Source: Notospermus geniculatus (lineage: Eukaryota > Nemertea > Pilidiophora > Heteronemertea > Lineidae). Taken from it: a DNA stretch of 64,000 nucleotides. This document shows, in pieces, positions 22,533 to 35,600 of the stretch. The notes under the pieces were generated by a model. That model saw only the letters and a list, made by a program, of their open reading frames with translations. It ran no database searches and had not been told where the DNA came from. The stretch covers positions 320,889-384,888 of the forward strand of contig NMRB01000402.1 of the NCBI GenBank assembly GCA_002633025.1, in the 5' to 3' direction. The position numbers and the translations under genes are program-made. Each line of letters starts with the position of its first letter. Within the stretch, counting starts at the first letter, position 1.

Positions 22533-23866
22533 TTATGTGATGCAGATGCTGTTGCGCATTGAGCCAGTGACAGGTGATCGCCTTCAGCCTCTTAGAACAC
22601 CTTTTACATTGCCATCAATGGGCGACGTCTTCCTCTCAGTGAAGATTTGTCTGACGGAGACACGGGTTTCGATGTCCTTCACATCCTCTCGACCAGACAA
22701 GGAATACTTGATCTGCTCAAGGAAAGCCGTGACGATACCACTTCACCAAAAGCATTATATCAAAATACGATCAATACAAAAGTAAAGGTTTGACTCGATC
22801 CGTTTATGTTTCAGCCTCCTGTACCTCGGATGAGGGATCAATGATGAGAAAATCCGATTATATTTGAGCTCCTGGAAAGAATTTAGGTAAGCACTTCAAG
22901 AGATTTGGGAGAAAATGACAGTCGTTTGACTTGTTGTAGCATGACAATGGCGTTTGATTCAAGGTACAGCCGAGATGTCTTCAAGGCCGATCCTAAGTGC
23001 ACAGCTAAGGTGCATTGACTCACGGATATTGTTTCTAACTTGCGTGCGCCTGAAGAAATCTATACTGGATCGAAAGAATAGGCCACTTTTTAGCAGGTTA
23101 TGTGTCCTTTTATGCTGGCAGCAGAGCTCAAAACCTGAATAATGCACTCAGGCTGGCATTTCAAGCCCGAATAGTGGCTCGGTCTCGTATCTCGAAAATG
23201 GTCTTTATTCTATCTCCAAGCTTAGAAGCTTCAAGTATCCCTTACAAACACTCCATTAACGTTACATACTCAATGATTAAAGTGTTGCATTAGAATTAAG
23301 ATGTCTAAGTAATACTTACTCTTCCTCGTCATCTCATTCCAGATCAGACGTATTTAAACTGATAAGATTGATTTCGGAAATCCACTAGCCTGGCTTATTT
23401 TCATTTACTATTTCAAAGTGAACAGTCTCGTTGCCTGGTAACACTATCTAAACACCCGCGGACGATTTTCCGTCTGCGAAATCTCCCGGTACGATGGAAT
23501 TTTACCAATGTGCTGGCAAACTCATTTATCTTAGGACATCAAATGGTGTTTGCAGACTTTTGGAACATGGGCGAACCAAAGTAGTGCGGGTTTGTAGTGT
23601 TCAGCATGAATAAACTGTATAAAACACAATCGATGTCTTGTTTTATTCTTTTCGAATTGAACTTTAGACGATGGAGGATCTCTGTGATACCATGTCTAGT
23701 CTGCGACTGAGCCCAGTCAAATTGAAAGTCACATTTACGAATGTGGAAAAACATATATCCTACTGGAGACTAAAAACGCTCCATAAACGAATTCATCGCC
23801 CTATGCGTCGATAACAAAAAAATACCTATCGGACGCTGAAAATTGCTTGCCGGTAGTATCCTTATT

Positions 23867-24069
23867 AAAACTGTATAAGGAAACGTTCTTTCCATCTGAA
23901 GTTCATCATCATAGCGAGTAGCAAATGCAGGCGTATTCCTGCAGATCTACTACACGACTTTTCTGGGCGTTGTTAGGGTGTAGTAGATTTGCAGGAACAC
24001 GTCTGCTTTTGCTGCTCTCCATGATGACTATGAACTTCAGATGGAGACAACGTTTCCTTATACAGTTTT
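23867..24069. mobile_element. Foldback MITE, 203 bp
   Basis: Ends AAAACTGTATAAGGAAACGT and inverted ACGTTTCCTTATACAGTTTT. The arms match almost throughout (CCATCTGAAGTTCAT, ATCTACTACAC), leaving a short centre CGACTTTTCTGGGCGTTG. Confidence 0.88.
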
Positions 24070-25222
24070 ACAGTTGCATTACCTTTTAATATGAGGTATG
24101 ACAACCACCACCAGAGCCACCCAAAAATGAGGTGAAATATGGACACGTATAACTACTAAGACAGCACCAGCTACCATTTGCCATCCACCTAAACATGATG
24201 TAAACATCTTCAGTTCCTTTGCCTTTACGACAAGATGATTGTTTTCTGCATCAAAGATAGGCTCGGCTCATTCTAGAACTCTTCATATGTTTTATTGTGC
24301 TGTAAGCACTCGGTCCACATCCCTTTGGAAGTAGTCAAGATAATTCGGTCCCTGAGGTCCTCCTGATCAAAAGCGAGGGAAGATTTCCTATAGGCGACGA
24401 ACAGTCTTTGATCATGAAGCGATACTATTCCTTGACAGTTAGGCTTATCAGAATGGCGGCGTGGCCTTACACTCATCCAAGTCGGCTATAATGAGGCACT
24501 TCATTGGTCAGTTTGTGAATGCGTTGAGAACCCTAAAAGAAATGTCAAACGTGTTCTAATTGGTCAGTACCGTACGTGACTTCCTTCTGTAACAGATACA
24601 CGTATTGGTCCGTTTTTTTTCTACGTAGAAAGTGGTAAAAATCATGCGCGATAAAAAACACTTCGTGACTGTAAAGAACTACTTTTGGCCACCGGAAAGG
24701 AATCGGCGCAAACATCATTAGCAGGTGGGAAATTTAGCTGAGGAAATCAATAAGATACGTATTTAAAGCTTGCCCAATGAAAGAATATCCAAACAGCGTA
24801 TGCCATCATTTGTTACTTTGCTCCCGGTCAGAAGGTACCAGTAAAGCAATACAAGCGTCCTTTCATCACGGCTACTTGCCCACAGTTGAGGTTTTTTTCC
24901 AACCAAACAACCAGGTGCAATCAATCGGAAAAAGACGCCTCCGTGTAATACAAGAAAGTAGTTGATTTTCATCGAGGGTATTTGCCGACGATTGCAGATA
25001 CGGAAACGGGAGTCGCGGTGTTTTTGACTGGATGACATATCGCTCGCTTTTTTCTCTGTGCAATCAGACGAGGTATGCTGGTGTCCTCCGGGTTTTCTTG
25101 ATCAAAAGATGGAAGGAAGATATGATATTGAGATGATGGTCACAACATCATGCAGCAGTTTTAGGGAAGAGCAGCGAATTGGTGTGAAAGGAATACTCTC
25201 GTTCTATGGTCGCAAATACACG
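24070..25222. other. No feature recognised
   Basis: Unstructured sequence between a foldback MITE and the SINE. Overlapping short frames on both strands at 24763-25063, no clear splice boundaries. Confidence 0.5.
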
Positions 25223-25506
25223 AGGAGCCCGGTGGTGTAGTGGTTCGGGTCTCCGACTAGCGGTCAGAGGGTTCGAATCCCACTGGGCGTGAGACTTTGG
25301 GCAAGTCTCTTTGCCTCACTGGCCTCTCTCCACCCAGGTGTATAAATGGGTACCGGTCGGAAATGCTTGGGGTGTAGCGCTGAATGAGCAGCTCATCTGA
25401 GTTCTACTGAAAGGTTTCAGGATAGACTGGGGTTAAAGTGTAAAGTCGGATGACACCTCTACCGTTGTTGATATCAGACAATAAACCCAGACTTTAACTT
25501 TAACTT
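25223..25506 (+). mobile_element. Full-length tRNA-derived SINE
   Basis: The head is a tRNA relic: box A TGGTGTAGTGG and a perfect box B GGTTCGAATCC, with GCCCGGT able to pair with ACTGGGC as an acceptor stem. A tRNA-unrelated body follows (with GGGCAAGTCTCTTTGCCTC and TATAAATGGGTACCGG), and the 3' tail is a short TTTAAC repeat ending at 25506. Total about 284 bp. Internal RNA polymerase III promoter inferred from boxes A and B. No clear target duplication. Confidence 0.82.
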
Positions 25507-27645
25507 CTTATGTTAACCGGCGTTGTTCGAATGGTGATGGTTTTTATAGTTGTCCTAGTCTATATCCTAATCCTTCGTTGAACAATAAAACGGGCTTAGA
25601 TTACTATACGCTCATTACATGTACTTTCTTGGCGTTGCCACGTGACTATAGGACAGCGGAGGGAAAGCGTTTTTATAGTTTAGTGTAGTTTTAAAAGTAC
25701 ACCAAAGTCGTTTTTCATTTCATGCGATCTTTATCTCCTGACTTGTACTTTTACGTCGGATTATCTTACGATACGTTAAGTGATAGGAAGAAAAAGTACA
25801 TCGTACTCTAACGGCTTATAAATAACACGTACAGCGAAAAAATGTAACCGACGATTCGAAAGATTGCGAAATGTACCGTCGATTCGGACGTGCCATGTTC
25901 AATAATAAATGTTTTCAACTTGATACCCGACCAGCAACATCGATAGCGACGCACGGTGATGGTATAATTATAGCGCACAACTCATAGAACCAAATCGAAA
26001 AAAAATTCTAAAAATATTTCGAACTCCATTACTGGCGATTTTATTCAAGTGGGAATTCGCTGACAAGGTTAATGCTTTTAGTGGAATCCTTTTTTGACAT
26101 TATAAGAGAAGAGAAATGACCTTGTATTATCCATTAGGAATATTGCACGGGAGAGAATCTCTCTTTAGCTTCTTGAAGACATCGAGTAAAAGAATTATCA
26201 TCCAAAAGCCCTTGTGGGTAACACCATTGGCGAACCTTCTGTGCTAGAAATTGATTCAATCCATTTAGTAAAATATATTGGACACGAATTGATTGCATTT
26301 CCTAATCATGTTTGGAGTCCACCTCATCTTAAGTTGGACAGACCTTCACCAGTAGTAATGAAAGTATTTGTATTCTACTTTTGGTTAAGCCTGTGTTGGA
26401 ACCAAGGGTTCGTCTTTGTATCATGTCCGATCTAACCTTTGCTCTATTGAGTTACCGTCGACTTGCTTCTGGCATGCGGCACACGTTCCCCATGCTGTGA
26501 AACTTTCGCTAAAGTTCTTGCACAGTATGTACAGTATTAACAGTTCTTAATGATAATATTATACCCTTTATATGCTGCGTTTGCCTCTTGCATTTTTTCC
26601 ATTTATGTGATATGCATTGACCAGAAACCCTGCAATGAATACAAGCCCTTCGTAAAAACAACATATCCACCTCATCATCACCATAATCCATCCTATTCTT
26701 GGGGCTGACAAAAACAATTGACCGCCGGAATGATACCAATTTGCCATAAGAAACTGTTCCCATTCCTTCCATTATCTGCACCAGAGTGTTGTTGACTACA
26801 TATCGGCCAAGACATGCAAGCCACATAAGAAGTCTCCGATCCAATTGCATTTTTTCTTGCAATATAAAACAGTATATTATTGTAAAACTTGTCGCACGAA
26901 CTATTATTGGCTGCGGCCATCTCGGTAGTCTGCTCCATCATGTCGCTTACGTAAAAAAAACAAGTGGACGTTGAGCACCGCTGTGTCGCCTACGCCAAAA
27001 AGAAACAGCCGATAAGTAATGTTTACTCTCATATTCATATAAACAAGAAAAAACTTCAAGAGTGTGGAGAATACTACTCAAAGGAGAAGGTCGAGTTATG
27101 CCTCTCAGCTCGGGCATTCCGAAACTCCATCGGCTACTGTCCCGAGCAAACAAAGGTTCGGCGAGGGGATTTAGCAAATAGACTCCGGTGTTTGCATCGA
27201 CACACTTGTATGACATACGACATTACGATAAACGTTATGATTCCACGGCTTCCGTCCTCTCATCAGCTTGTCCAGGCACCGGAAACCGTGTGAAGGATGG
27301 CACGAGCATCAGGTGGCCACGGGTGGCTGGTCAATTTATCCAGGCTTTCACCCTCATAATGACTTATCATTATCAGGCCATTATGAACTCGATAGAGGCA
27401 ATACCAACCATCACTTCCTCGGAGTGGTCTGTCACTTACTGCCACCGGTTTTTTTCTCACTGTAATTCTTCAGCCATATCGAGAGACTATTTACTCCCAT
27501 GTCATATTCTTCATTTCCCATATTCGTTGAGTTATCACCAAGGTGCAGCTGTATGGATCGCGATGGAACTTTTTTTTGAAAGAAGAACCCATGATTGACT
27601 GCACTGAGCTCTAATACGATCTAAAAACTGCAATGTATTGCGCAG
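25507..27645. other. No firm feature
   Basis: Contains open frames 26214-26435 (plus), 26509-26862 (minus, with CIHCRVSGQC) and 27188-27598 (plus, 136 codons), none with convincing splice or domain evidence. A minus-strand block ending at the donor GGCA|GTAAGT (27439) is open for over 60 codons and overlaps the third of these. Confidence 0.4.
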
Positions 27646-29367
27646 GTATCATCGTTCTGGGCGTAGGTTAAGTGCCAATGCTGGTGAATTCAAGTTATGG
27701 AATCATCAGTCTTGGGGGCATGATAAGCCAAGTTTTTTCCATCCCATCTTTACTAACGCCGTGCAGCAGGTAAGCTTGTCGTCCCTCGTATTACCTTCAC
27801 AAGCATCCAGAAGAAGTGGCAACGTCCTTCTCAGACCATGAAACTCAAGGATCCATATCTTCATGCTATACTTTGGGTAGGTATCCAAAAAAGGGCACAA
27901 AAACGACACACAGTATACAATAAATCGGAAAGTCGTCTCCGAATATTTCGCAAATTTTCGACCCCAATCGGGGTCTTCCTCAGGCGCTATATAGAAGAGA
28001 TCCCAGAGGTGAATGAGCTACTTTGGGTAGGGATTCATGATGTGAACACTCTCACGGAGCTTCCCCAGAACTCTATGGGCAGTCTGTCGTGTCATTGGTC
28101 TCAGCTTAAGGAAACCAATAGGCCTACCCAGGTAGATTGCCCATAGACAGCCAACTCGCACGAGGGAACTCTCACATGGAGCAGTCTTTTACTGTGTGAC
28201 CATGCATTCCATCAGAGTCCACATCAACGCAGCAAATAGCAGTCCCTCGCTTTGCTTCTAGTAATTACCTGTTTTCGTCAAAGATTCTGTATAAACCTTG
28301 CCGAATACCTGTCGGAATGCTGAATAGAAAAAGCAATTTAGCGGGGTCTTCTGTCATCGTCACAGGAGATTATCATGCCACGTTGTCGCATCAAAGGCAA
28401 TCCAATCGCCATGCGTCCTGGACAAATATGGCTCCGATTCCACGAGGGTGTAAACGGAGGGGCCGTGATACAATGGAGACCAGGATTAGATGGGAAGGAT
28501 TGGATGTCCTTGTGGAACCCCTGTGGTCATTCTAGACCACTATGAACGATGGATTGCATACCTGTGGCATCGTACAACCTCTTGTCAAAGTGCTGCGTAG
28601 GAGGTAAGTGGTGGCGAGAGGACATTGCCCTGGGTACGATCACGAACAGGTAGACATGAGAAACAAGACACGAGAAGATGCTGACAGAAAAACGGTGTTG
28701 TCCTTTATAACACACTGACGATTGCTTGGTAACCATGCCTGAACCTGTATCCTGGCGTAATATCTCTAGTTCTGTCGGCCACATATGCATCTATCATCAG
28801 CATTGCAATTGTATGACTGATGAAAGCAACGAGAGAAGACTGCAACGGAAGCTTGTCAGGAGTTTCTTTCTATCGGCCGATTGACCACACCTCTCCAAAC
28901 GCAGCTAATCAGCGAAACCGTATTCTGCCTCTGCGGGATAGTTGTGTCAAAGATGACCAATCAGGTGGCATCATAGGTGAAGGATCCAGTGCGCGTGCGT
29001 CATATCGAATAAGAAACAGCGTGCACGACCTGGAGCCTTCATGAAATTACACCACACTCCAACTTGCATGAGAGTTTATGTGTAGTTCAAACTGATATCG
29101 ATTAGTGTTAAGCTCTAAGAAAAAGGACTTGTCACGCAGCGGGCGTGCTTTCTGCTTTGAGTATGATTGCAATATACACGGTTTATGATGCCGCATACAT
29201 CGAGTCTGTCAGTGGCCCAATGTAATCTTGTTATTTATGGCTTCCGTATGCATCACTTAATGAAAAGAGCATCTTTTTCTTAGGGATGAGGATGCTTCGA
29301 AGATAACGCCCATAAAAAGCTACTTAAACCGTTTGTGTGCTCAAGTGAACATCTCTCTGGAGGAGAG
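27646..29367 (+). CDS. Candidate multi-exon gene (unidentified protein)
   Basis: Three exons: 27646-27769 (acceptor GTATTGCGCAG, 41 open codons including GEFKLWNHQSWGHDK, donor CAG|GTAAGC); 28536-28603 (acceptor CTGTGGTCATTCTAG, 22 codons including MNDGLHTCGIVQPLVKVL, donor GAG|GTAAGT); 29284-29367 (acceptor CATCTTTTTCTTAG, 27 codons including ITPIKSYLNRLCAQVNISL, donor GAG|GTAATG). Phases agree at both junctions (0 and 2). Possible last exons: 28770-28884 (after TATCTCTAG, phase-compatible with exon 2) or 29523-29603 (after TTCTGTCTTTCAG, reading PIRWDMTMSRYSGDKYHLG and ending in TAA, but needing a phase-0 donor). The first intron contains two repeats. No family recognised; start exon not found. 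Confidence 0.38.
27885..28020 (-). mobile_element. Retroelement fragment with hammerhead-like hairpin (copy C)
   Basis: On the minus strand: CTGAGGA, A, GACCCC, loop GATT, GGGGTC, GAAA, then ATTTGCGAAAT (27983 down to about 27943). The stem is perfect. Similar to copies at 8255-8395 and 16200-16335 over about 130 bp, including a shared GTGTGTCGTTTTTGTG block downstream. Confidence 0.6.
28069..28190. mobile_element. Palindromic repeat family 'TGGGCAGT' (copy 1)
   Basis: Contains TATGGGCAGT...GATTGCCCATA as inverted arms around TCATTGGTCTCAGCTTAAGG. Shared with 30344-30600 and 36035-36275, which add AGCCAACTCGC on the right and ACTCTCAC(A/G)TGGAGCAG further out. Confidence 0.7.
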
Positions 29368-29603
29368 GTAATGGTCGGAATATGGTTTTATTATGCCAAA
29401 ATAGAGTACATAGCAATCGCTATGAATTCCAACCGTCTGCTTCAACAGGCTGATTGGTCGTTCAGTCTCGGCAGTCGATAACCTCTGTTTGCTCAAAGAA
29501 TCCCAATAATTCTGTCTTTCAGCCGATTCGCTGGGACATGACTATGTCTAGATACTCGGGTGACAAATATCACCTCGGCCATTTTCTAGTGCCAGATAAG
29601 TAA

Positions 29604-32491
29604 AATTGATTTTAAGAAATAGCAATCCCCTCACAGCCACTCCCAATGCTTCAGAATCGCTCTTCCGATAACAGAAGACATATCACCTGTTTATGGGACG
29701 AAGAGAAATCAGGTTTACAGATCAAGACCGATATCCTAATCAGAATTTAATGAACACGAAGGAGGCCAGACCGCAAAGTAACGCACTGGCAATTCCGTTC
29801 AAATATTTAAGTCGCCTTCTGGCCGAATGCTTGCAATGAATTTTGATGAGGCATTAGATATGCCTGAGGAGCTGCTGTAGCCGGTCTATTAGTTATTGAG
29901 CATAAAGGAGGCGGAGGTGGAGAGGGAGAAAACTTGATAACCACAGGAGACCAGAGTAGCCTACTGAAGGTGATGGAAATCTGGGAGAGCCCGAGAGCCC
30001 GGTACAAGCAGGCCTCAAAGGAATCAGCATGAGAGTTGAATCTGATTAACACTCATCTTCATCCCGTGTCAATATTTGAAGTTAGGTTCATCCGAAGTCC
30101 GCCTCTTGTTGGTATCAGTAGCAGCGGCCTTGTTGGTTTCTAAGCTGTAACCAAGTAAAACGCCGTTAAAAAATCAAATCTGAGCTGGCGGTCGCTGTGA
30201 ACAGAACAGAAAGTCCATCAGAAGTAGACACCCTTCCACCTTCATGCATAATCCCACTTCCCCCTTGCCCCGATACAGTGTTGAGCCATCCTGCACTCCT
30301 TAATGAGGGAGAGACCGCAGTTTCCGTCTGTATCACGTAGGCGCTGCCCACTTGAGAGTTTTCTTGCGCAAGTTGACTCACGGGACCAACTCAGCCGTAG
30401 ATGGGCAGTCGTCTGTGTCATTGCTCTGAGCAAGTCGTAAGGAAACCAACAATGATGAATTGCCCATTGAGAGCCAACTCGCGGGAGAAACATCTCCTGT
30501 GGAACAGCGCCTTTCATTCTGAATACGTTGACGGAGGCTCTCAGACTATAGATCTTCACGAATCTGATAAAATTTGCCAGCAAACTTTCACGAGTCCATC
30601 AGGAGGAAAAGACATCTCGGTCTACCGCATCGTTGACTTAATGTGACGGCAATGAGTATCATCAGTAATCGAGAAGCCATTATGTACAGCTGGGATTCTA
30701 AACTCGTAATGGGAAATGTATTGGCTCGAGCTCTCGGTGTCGGCCTGGTAAGTCGCCCGTAATCACCAATCACTAGAGCAATCTCGGTGTGGAATCAACC
30801 AGCTTCACTGCCACAAGGCAATGAAGGAAGCTATCAGCAGTCATGGAAATACTTTCGACCCCTTTTCTGAAATCCCAAATCGAAATGGCAACATTGAAAC
30901 GGATGTTGGTCTCTATGGAAACGCGAATTATCCAATGCGTTACATTGACAAATATGTCACCAGGTTAGGGCTGAATGTCGGGCTCCTGTTACTAGTATTT
31001 CATCAACTACCCATCAGTGCGGCGTCGTCATAAGATACTTTAGAGGATGTCAGGTACCCGTACCTCTTAACCAACATCACAGGTTGGCGATGTACTATTG
31101 TTCACCGAAAGCGATCCTGTCGTCTTCATTCTTTAACCATGAATTCATCCCAGCCTGTCCGGGAAACAGTTAAACGACACCCACATTGGTCATCATCGAT
31201 TTCAAGACCAGAGGAATTAGAACACGGAACCTTGGGTCCAGCCAATCGATGTCCAATCTTAATGCTAATACCCACATCGACCAATACGGACGAAATTCCT
31301 CGAGAGATACCACTGTCCGGTAAATCAATGGAACTAGCTGTGTTGATAAGGAGCTATCCCTCAGGTCTGGCCAATGTGAGCACACATTCGCACGAGGAGT
31401 AGGCTGTATGTGAAATTAACTTCTTGGTCGTCATCCTCCACCTCAGCAGTGTCAACGTCATGTCAACCACAGCGACACTGGGTGAGGTCAGGTTTCAGGG
31501 TTGGGAAAGTGTTGGGTGTTGGTGTAACTGTACTGTCACCCATTGTGGTACGTCATCCATCCACGTAGGCCTACTGACCCCGCTCTTGGTTGCGTAACCT
31601 CAAACTCAGAGGCGAACCCGCCAACCTCTAAGCCAGAAAGGAAACCTTCCATGGCCGGCGGAGTGGATTAGGCCGTGCCGTATAACGGCGGGCACAATAC
31701 AGACATCACCTTTCACGGCATCTGCAGTCGTACCCTGCGTACTTATCATCTACAAACGCTTGTCCGGGAAGAACATTCTTAGGATTGTCTTCCACCCTCT
31801 GACGAAAGAATCAGCTGCTCCTTCAAACTACCAGGCACGTGTGCTTCACGGCGCACCCAACGCGCTTTTCTCTCCGACCTGACCGCCCGCAACCCTCGCA
31901 GAGAACCTTGGCCCAAAGCCTTCAGTTCCATCGAGTGTTCCTCATAGCCTACTTTTTCACCTAACGCATGATCTGCGAAGAAAAGCAACTCTGCTATCTT
32001 CAATCCTCGTCCACTGACATGTTGCATGGACAACACCGTGCGTGTCCTGAATACTTATCACTCTCCTCCTGTCACCAGCCACACCAAGACAAGACTTATA
32101 TCGATTTCCAATCTCGCGAGCTCTCGTCGCAATATGGCTGCCGTGGCACTTCGATTAGACATCTGCCCATCAAATGGCCATCAGAGCTAACAAAAGTTGT
32201 CCATGGGATTGGGTTATCGAGGAGGCCATCTCAACGCCACCACTGGCACCTCATCACCGATCAGAATGAAGCTGATATCGGCTGGCACCTCAGGATGTCA
32301 GAACCAACAGGGTGGCGTAATCGAAACGACGGACAATGATCATCCACAACCGGTAATTACCTCGGCTGCACAACGAGAAATTTTCAAAGAGAAAGGGGCA
32401 GCCACCTTGGCCTTCGTCCACCCATATTACATCACTCGCATTCGTAAAGCATACGGCTATTTCTACTAACAAGTTCGAAGTGACAAACATT
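29604..32491. other. No gene recognised
   Basis: Only the repeat copy at 30344-30600 is identifiable. The stretch 31.6-32.4 kb is richer in GC and has several overlapping open frames on both strands, without usable splice evidence. Confidence 0.45.
30344..30600. mobile_element. Palindromic repeat family 'TGGGCAGT' (copy 2)
   Basis: Carries CAACTCAGCCGTAGATGGGC and the inverted TTGCCCATTGAGAGCCAACT. Shares CAAACTTTCACGAG at its right end with CAAACTCTCACGTG of copy 3. The 114-codon minus frame here is a product of the repeat. Confidence 0.7.
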
Positions 32492-32687
32492 AAGCCCGTG
32501 TTACACTGTGGCGACTCAGGAGGGCGAATCCCCGCGAACTAGAATGAAATGGTCCATGGACCATGTGCTCACCCCTTTGGACATAATAATGCAATGACAG
32601 AGAGAGGTATGTGCATGGTCCTTGGACCATTTCATTCTAGTTCGCGGGGATTCGCCCGCCTAAGTCGCCACAGTGTGAGATGGGCTT
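32492..32687. mobile_element. Foldback MITE, 196 bp
   Basis: Ends AAGCCCGTGTTACACTGTGG and inverted CCACAGTGTGAGATGGGCTT. The inner arm GGCGAATCCCCGCGAACTAG is perfectly inverted on the other side; the centre carries ATGGTCCATGGACCAT, itself palindromic. Confidence 0.88.
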
Positions 32688-35600
32688 TATTTTTCCACAT
32701 CGATGAAGGAAGAATAAGAAACGATTTTTAAAACTTTCCCTTCAGATGAACTCCAACATTCATCGTTGAAGCAAGATCGGAGAGACCAGCTGCTTAATGA
32801 CAAATGTTTGACACGTTAGCATTAGTCTGGGTTGGTCATTGTCAACACCGATTACCGGACAGGCAAGTTAATGAAGGCTAAAATCACCTTATCACCGTCA
32901 TAATGGATGTGAATCACGGAATTGTTCCTGCTGGATTACACGTCTGACCAGGGATGAGAACGAACGACTTGGACTCATCATAAACACAATCATCTAGAGT
33001 GGCTTCCTGGGTTGGTAGGCGTGAGAAAAAATGACGATTGGTGCGAGAACGACGAGAAAAAACGACCATGTGCGTAAACAAGGGATGGGATCAACAAAGT
33101 GCTGTTTGCTGCCGTATTTATTTTCAAACAGATTTGATTGAAAAGAGGCGTGCAGAAGGGTCTGCTGAAGAGACCAACCCGACACCAACATGAACATCCA
33201 CAGCAGAGTCAATAGAATATTATAGTATTGATGACCGGAAGTAGTCAAGCTGGGCATGCGCAGGCGGTTGCATGAAGATATGTTGACTGAGGGAACCTTT
33301 TGGTAAAACTATACCAACCAGCGGTTCGCATTGCACTGCATCAAGGTCGTCGTGACGCGACATTTTGCTCTCTTTGTACGTCTTTGGTAAGACCGCTCGC
33401 AGCGCCGCCCTGTCGGGATAAAAATCGAACGGGTTCTCTCATTCATCTAATGCCATCCGAAATAACAGAAAGTGTGATCCGTTGACGCTCAAGACAACCT
33501 TCACCCCAACAAATAAACCCAAAATATCGTCACAAGCATCGAAGATTTGATTTCTCACAGTTCAAGATATTTGTAAACATCTCATACCGACATCTAACAT
33601 CTGGAATTTGCTGAGTTTGTTTGTATCTCTGTAATTGCATACTGAAACGTCGCCAAAAGTGCGCAAAAACACCAACCAGCTACCAAACAAACCACTCGAT
33701 CTCTCCGTACCTTCTGACAAGGAAACCAAGCAATAATAGCTTTGAGCCTTTTATCATGGCTGATGGAATTTCAAAATCCAATTTCGAGGTGATGGCGAAG
33801 ACATTATATTCTTTTATCGACTTAGCCGTGGGTGGAACAAGGCAGGGGCTGCGATGATATGAAAGATTAATCTCCTTTTTCGCGTACCTGTCCACAATAG
33901 GAGAACAGGAAAGGTATATTTCCATTGTAAACGTGTCTTTTTTAGCAATCCAGGACCTAGTACTGGATGATTCGAACATGATATTACAGATTTTCGCTAC
34001 GAACGTAGGACCCCAGGGACGCTTCTCCTAGCCTCCGCTATAGAATCCAGACACGATCTTGTTTACATCGGCACCTCAATCCGTTACCCCGGCATGCCAG
34101 GGGCCCGAGAGGGATAACTACCACTCCGCTCTCGCTTTTTATTACTTATCATACATGTTGAAAGCTCGAGACTGGTGTTTAGTAACATCACGTACAGATC
34201 CAATGATGATGTCAACAAAAAACGATGTCAAAATGATTTCAACATTTTGATTCGCATTTTGTCAGCAAGGACCAATCCTTCCTTTAATAATTAAGACAGT
34301 GCACAGAGTCAACATCGTTCAGTTGATAACTGGGTTACCAGGCGCCGAGAATGGTTCATCTTTGCTAATGATGTTATCAAGAACCACCTCTGGGACAATC
34401 TCGATTAATCGATCCGCCAATTAATTTAATTAAGGAGCCTTACGTTCATCATTACGGCCTAAAGCTACGAGCCTAATTATCATAGTTCAGTAAAAAGCGT
34501 TGATATCTTCATTCCAGTTTGGAGTACTATCATCTTGAAGACGTTCAGATGACCTTCGCTTGATATCAGATGATAGTCTTTCCAGACGGATGCGGTGGGG
34601 GCAATTGTCCTAGAACCCCTACACATGTAGCTCGATGTCAAACTGTTGGAAGACCAAAAGGTTTACCTCCAACACGTCTAGGGGAAAGCTCGACTCTCAT
34701 TGCACAGGACTGGACATGATCAAGCAGAACCTTGATGCTGGTGAACGTAGATAAGGCAAGAATGGACCTGTTGTATACCACCCGATTTTTCCAAATTGAT
34801 AGGCATAAGTTCCTATCCACGTGAGGGACAATGATCAATGACAACTTGGAAATTCGGGCTACTTGCGGTCTCACCGCTCCCTACAACGAGGAAGGTCGAC
34901 AGAGAAAAAAGCACCGACAAGGTGATTCAAAATGGACCACGATGCAACCGAGCGACGAGGGAAATTTTGTATGGTAGTATTAATACTATAGTGTTAATAG
35001 TATAGTATTTTTGCAACTCAAAACCCGAATATAATCAGGGGCCAACCAAGTTTGTAATTTTCTGTGCCACAAGCTACATGAAAAAGAGACAATAATCTCA
35101 CTTATGTAGATGGTTTCACCCAACGACGTGAGGTGTTCCGGATAAAGCGGAGGACTCTACAACAACAACAACAACAACAACAACAGTTGGACAGATGCTC
35201 AAAGAAGTGCTATCGTCTTTCGATTAAATCTTTTCGTGGTACAAGACACCTGCACTGCTTTCTTCTTTGGAAACCCTCGGAAAGTTGTAACATTCGATAT
35301 GGCCAGTTAACAAAGGTTAAAACCATTGAATCTGTCAAAAAAGTGGTTGTCGCTACCAGAGCCATTGGGAGTCATTCGATGCCCCTTTTTGAGAGTAAAC
35401 GGTGAAACTCTCTGTTGACGACCATCCCTGCGCACGCTTGTGGGCGCCTAGGCCAGCACCGACGGACGAACATGAATCCGAAATCACCACAGATAAAACT
35501 GGCACAATGCGTGACTCGATAGACGACACTTCGAACCATATACCGTGATTGAAAAAGGACGGTCTCTGCCATTCTTTCGGTCAAAAAAGCACTTGTTGAT

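Noticed and set aside
25223-25295. A functional tRNA gene
   Set aside because: The tRNA-like part has an imperfect cloverleaf, especially the anticodon arm, and is fused to a SINE body and tail.
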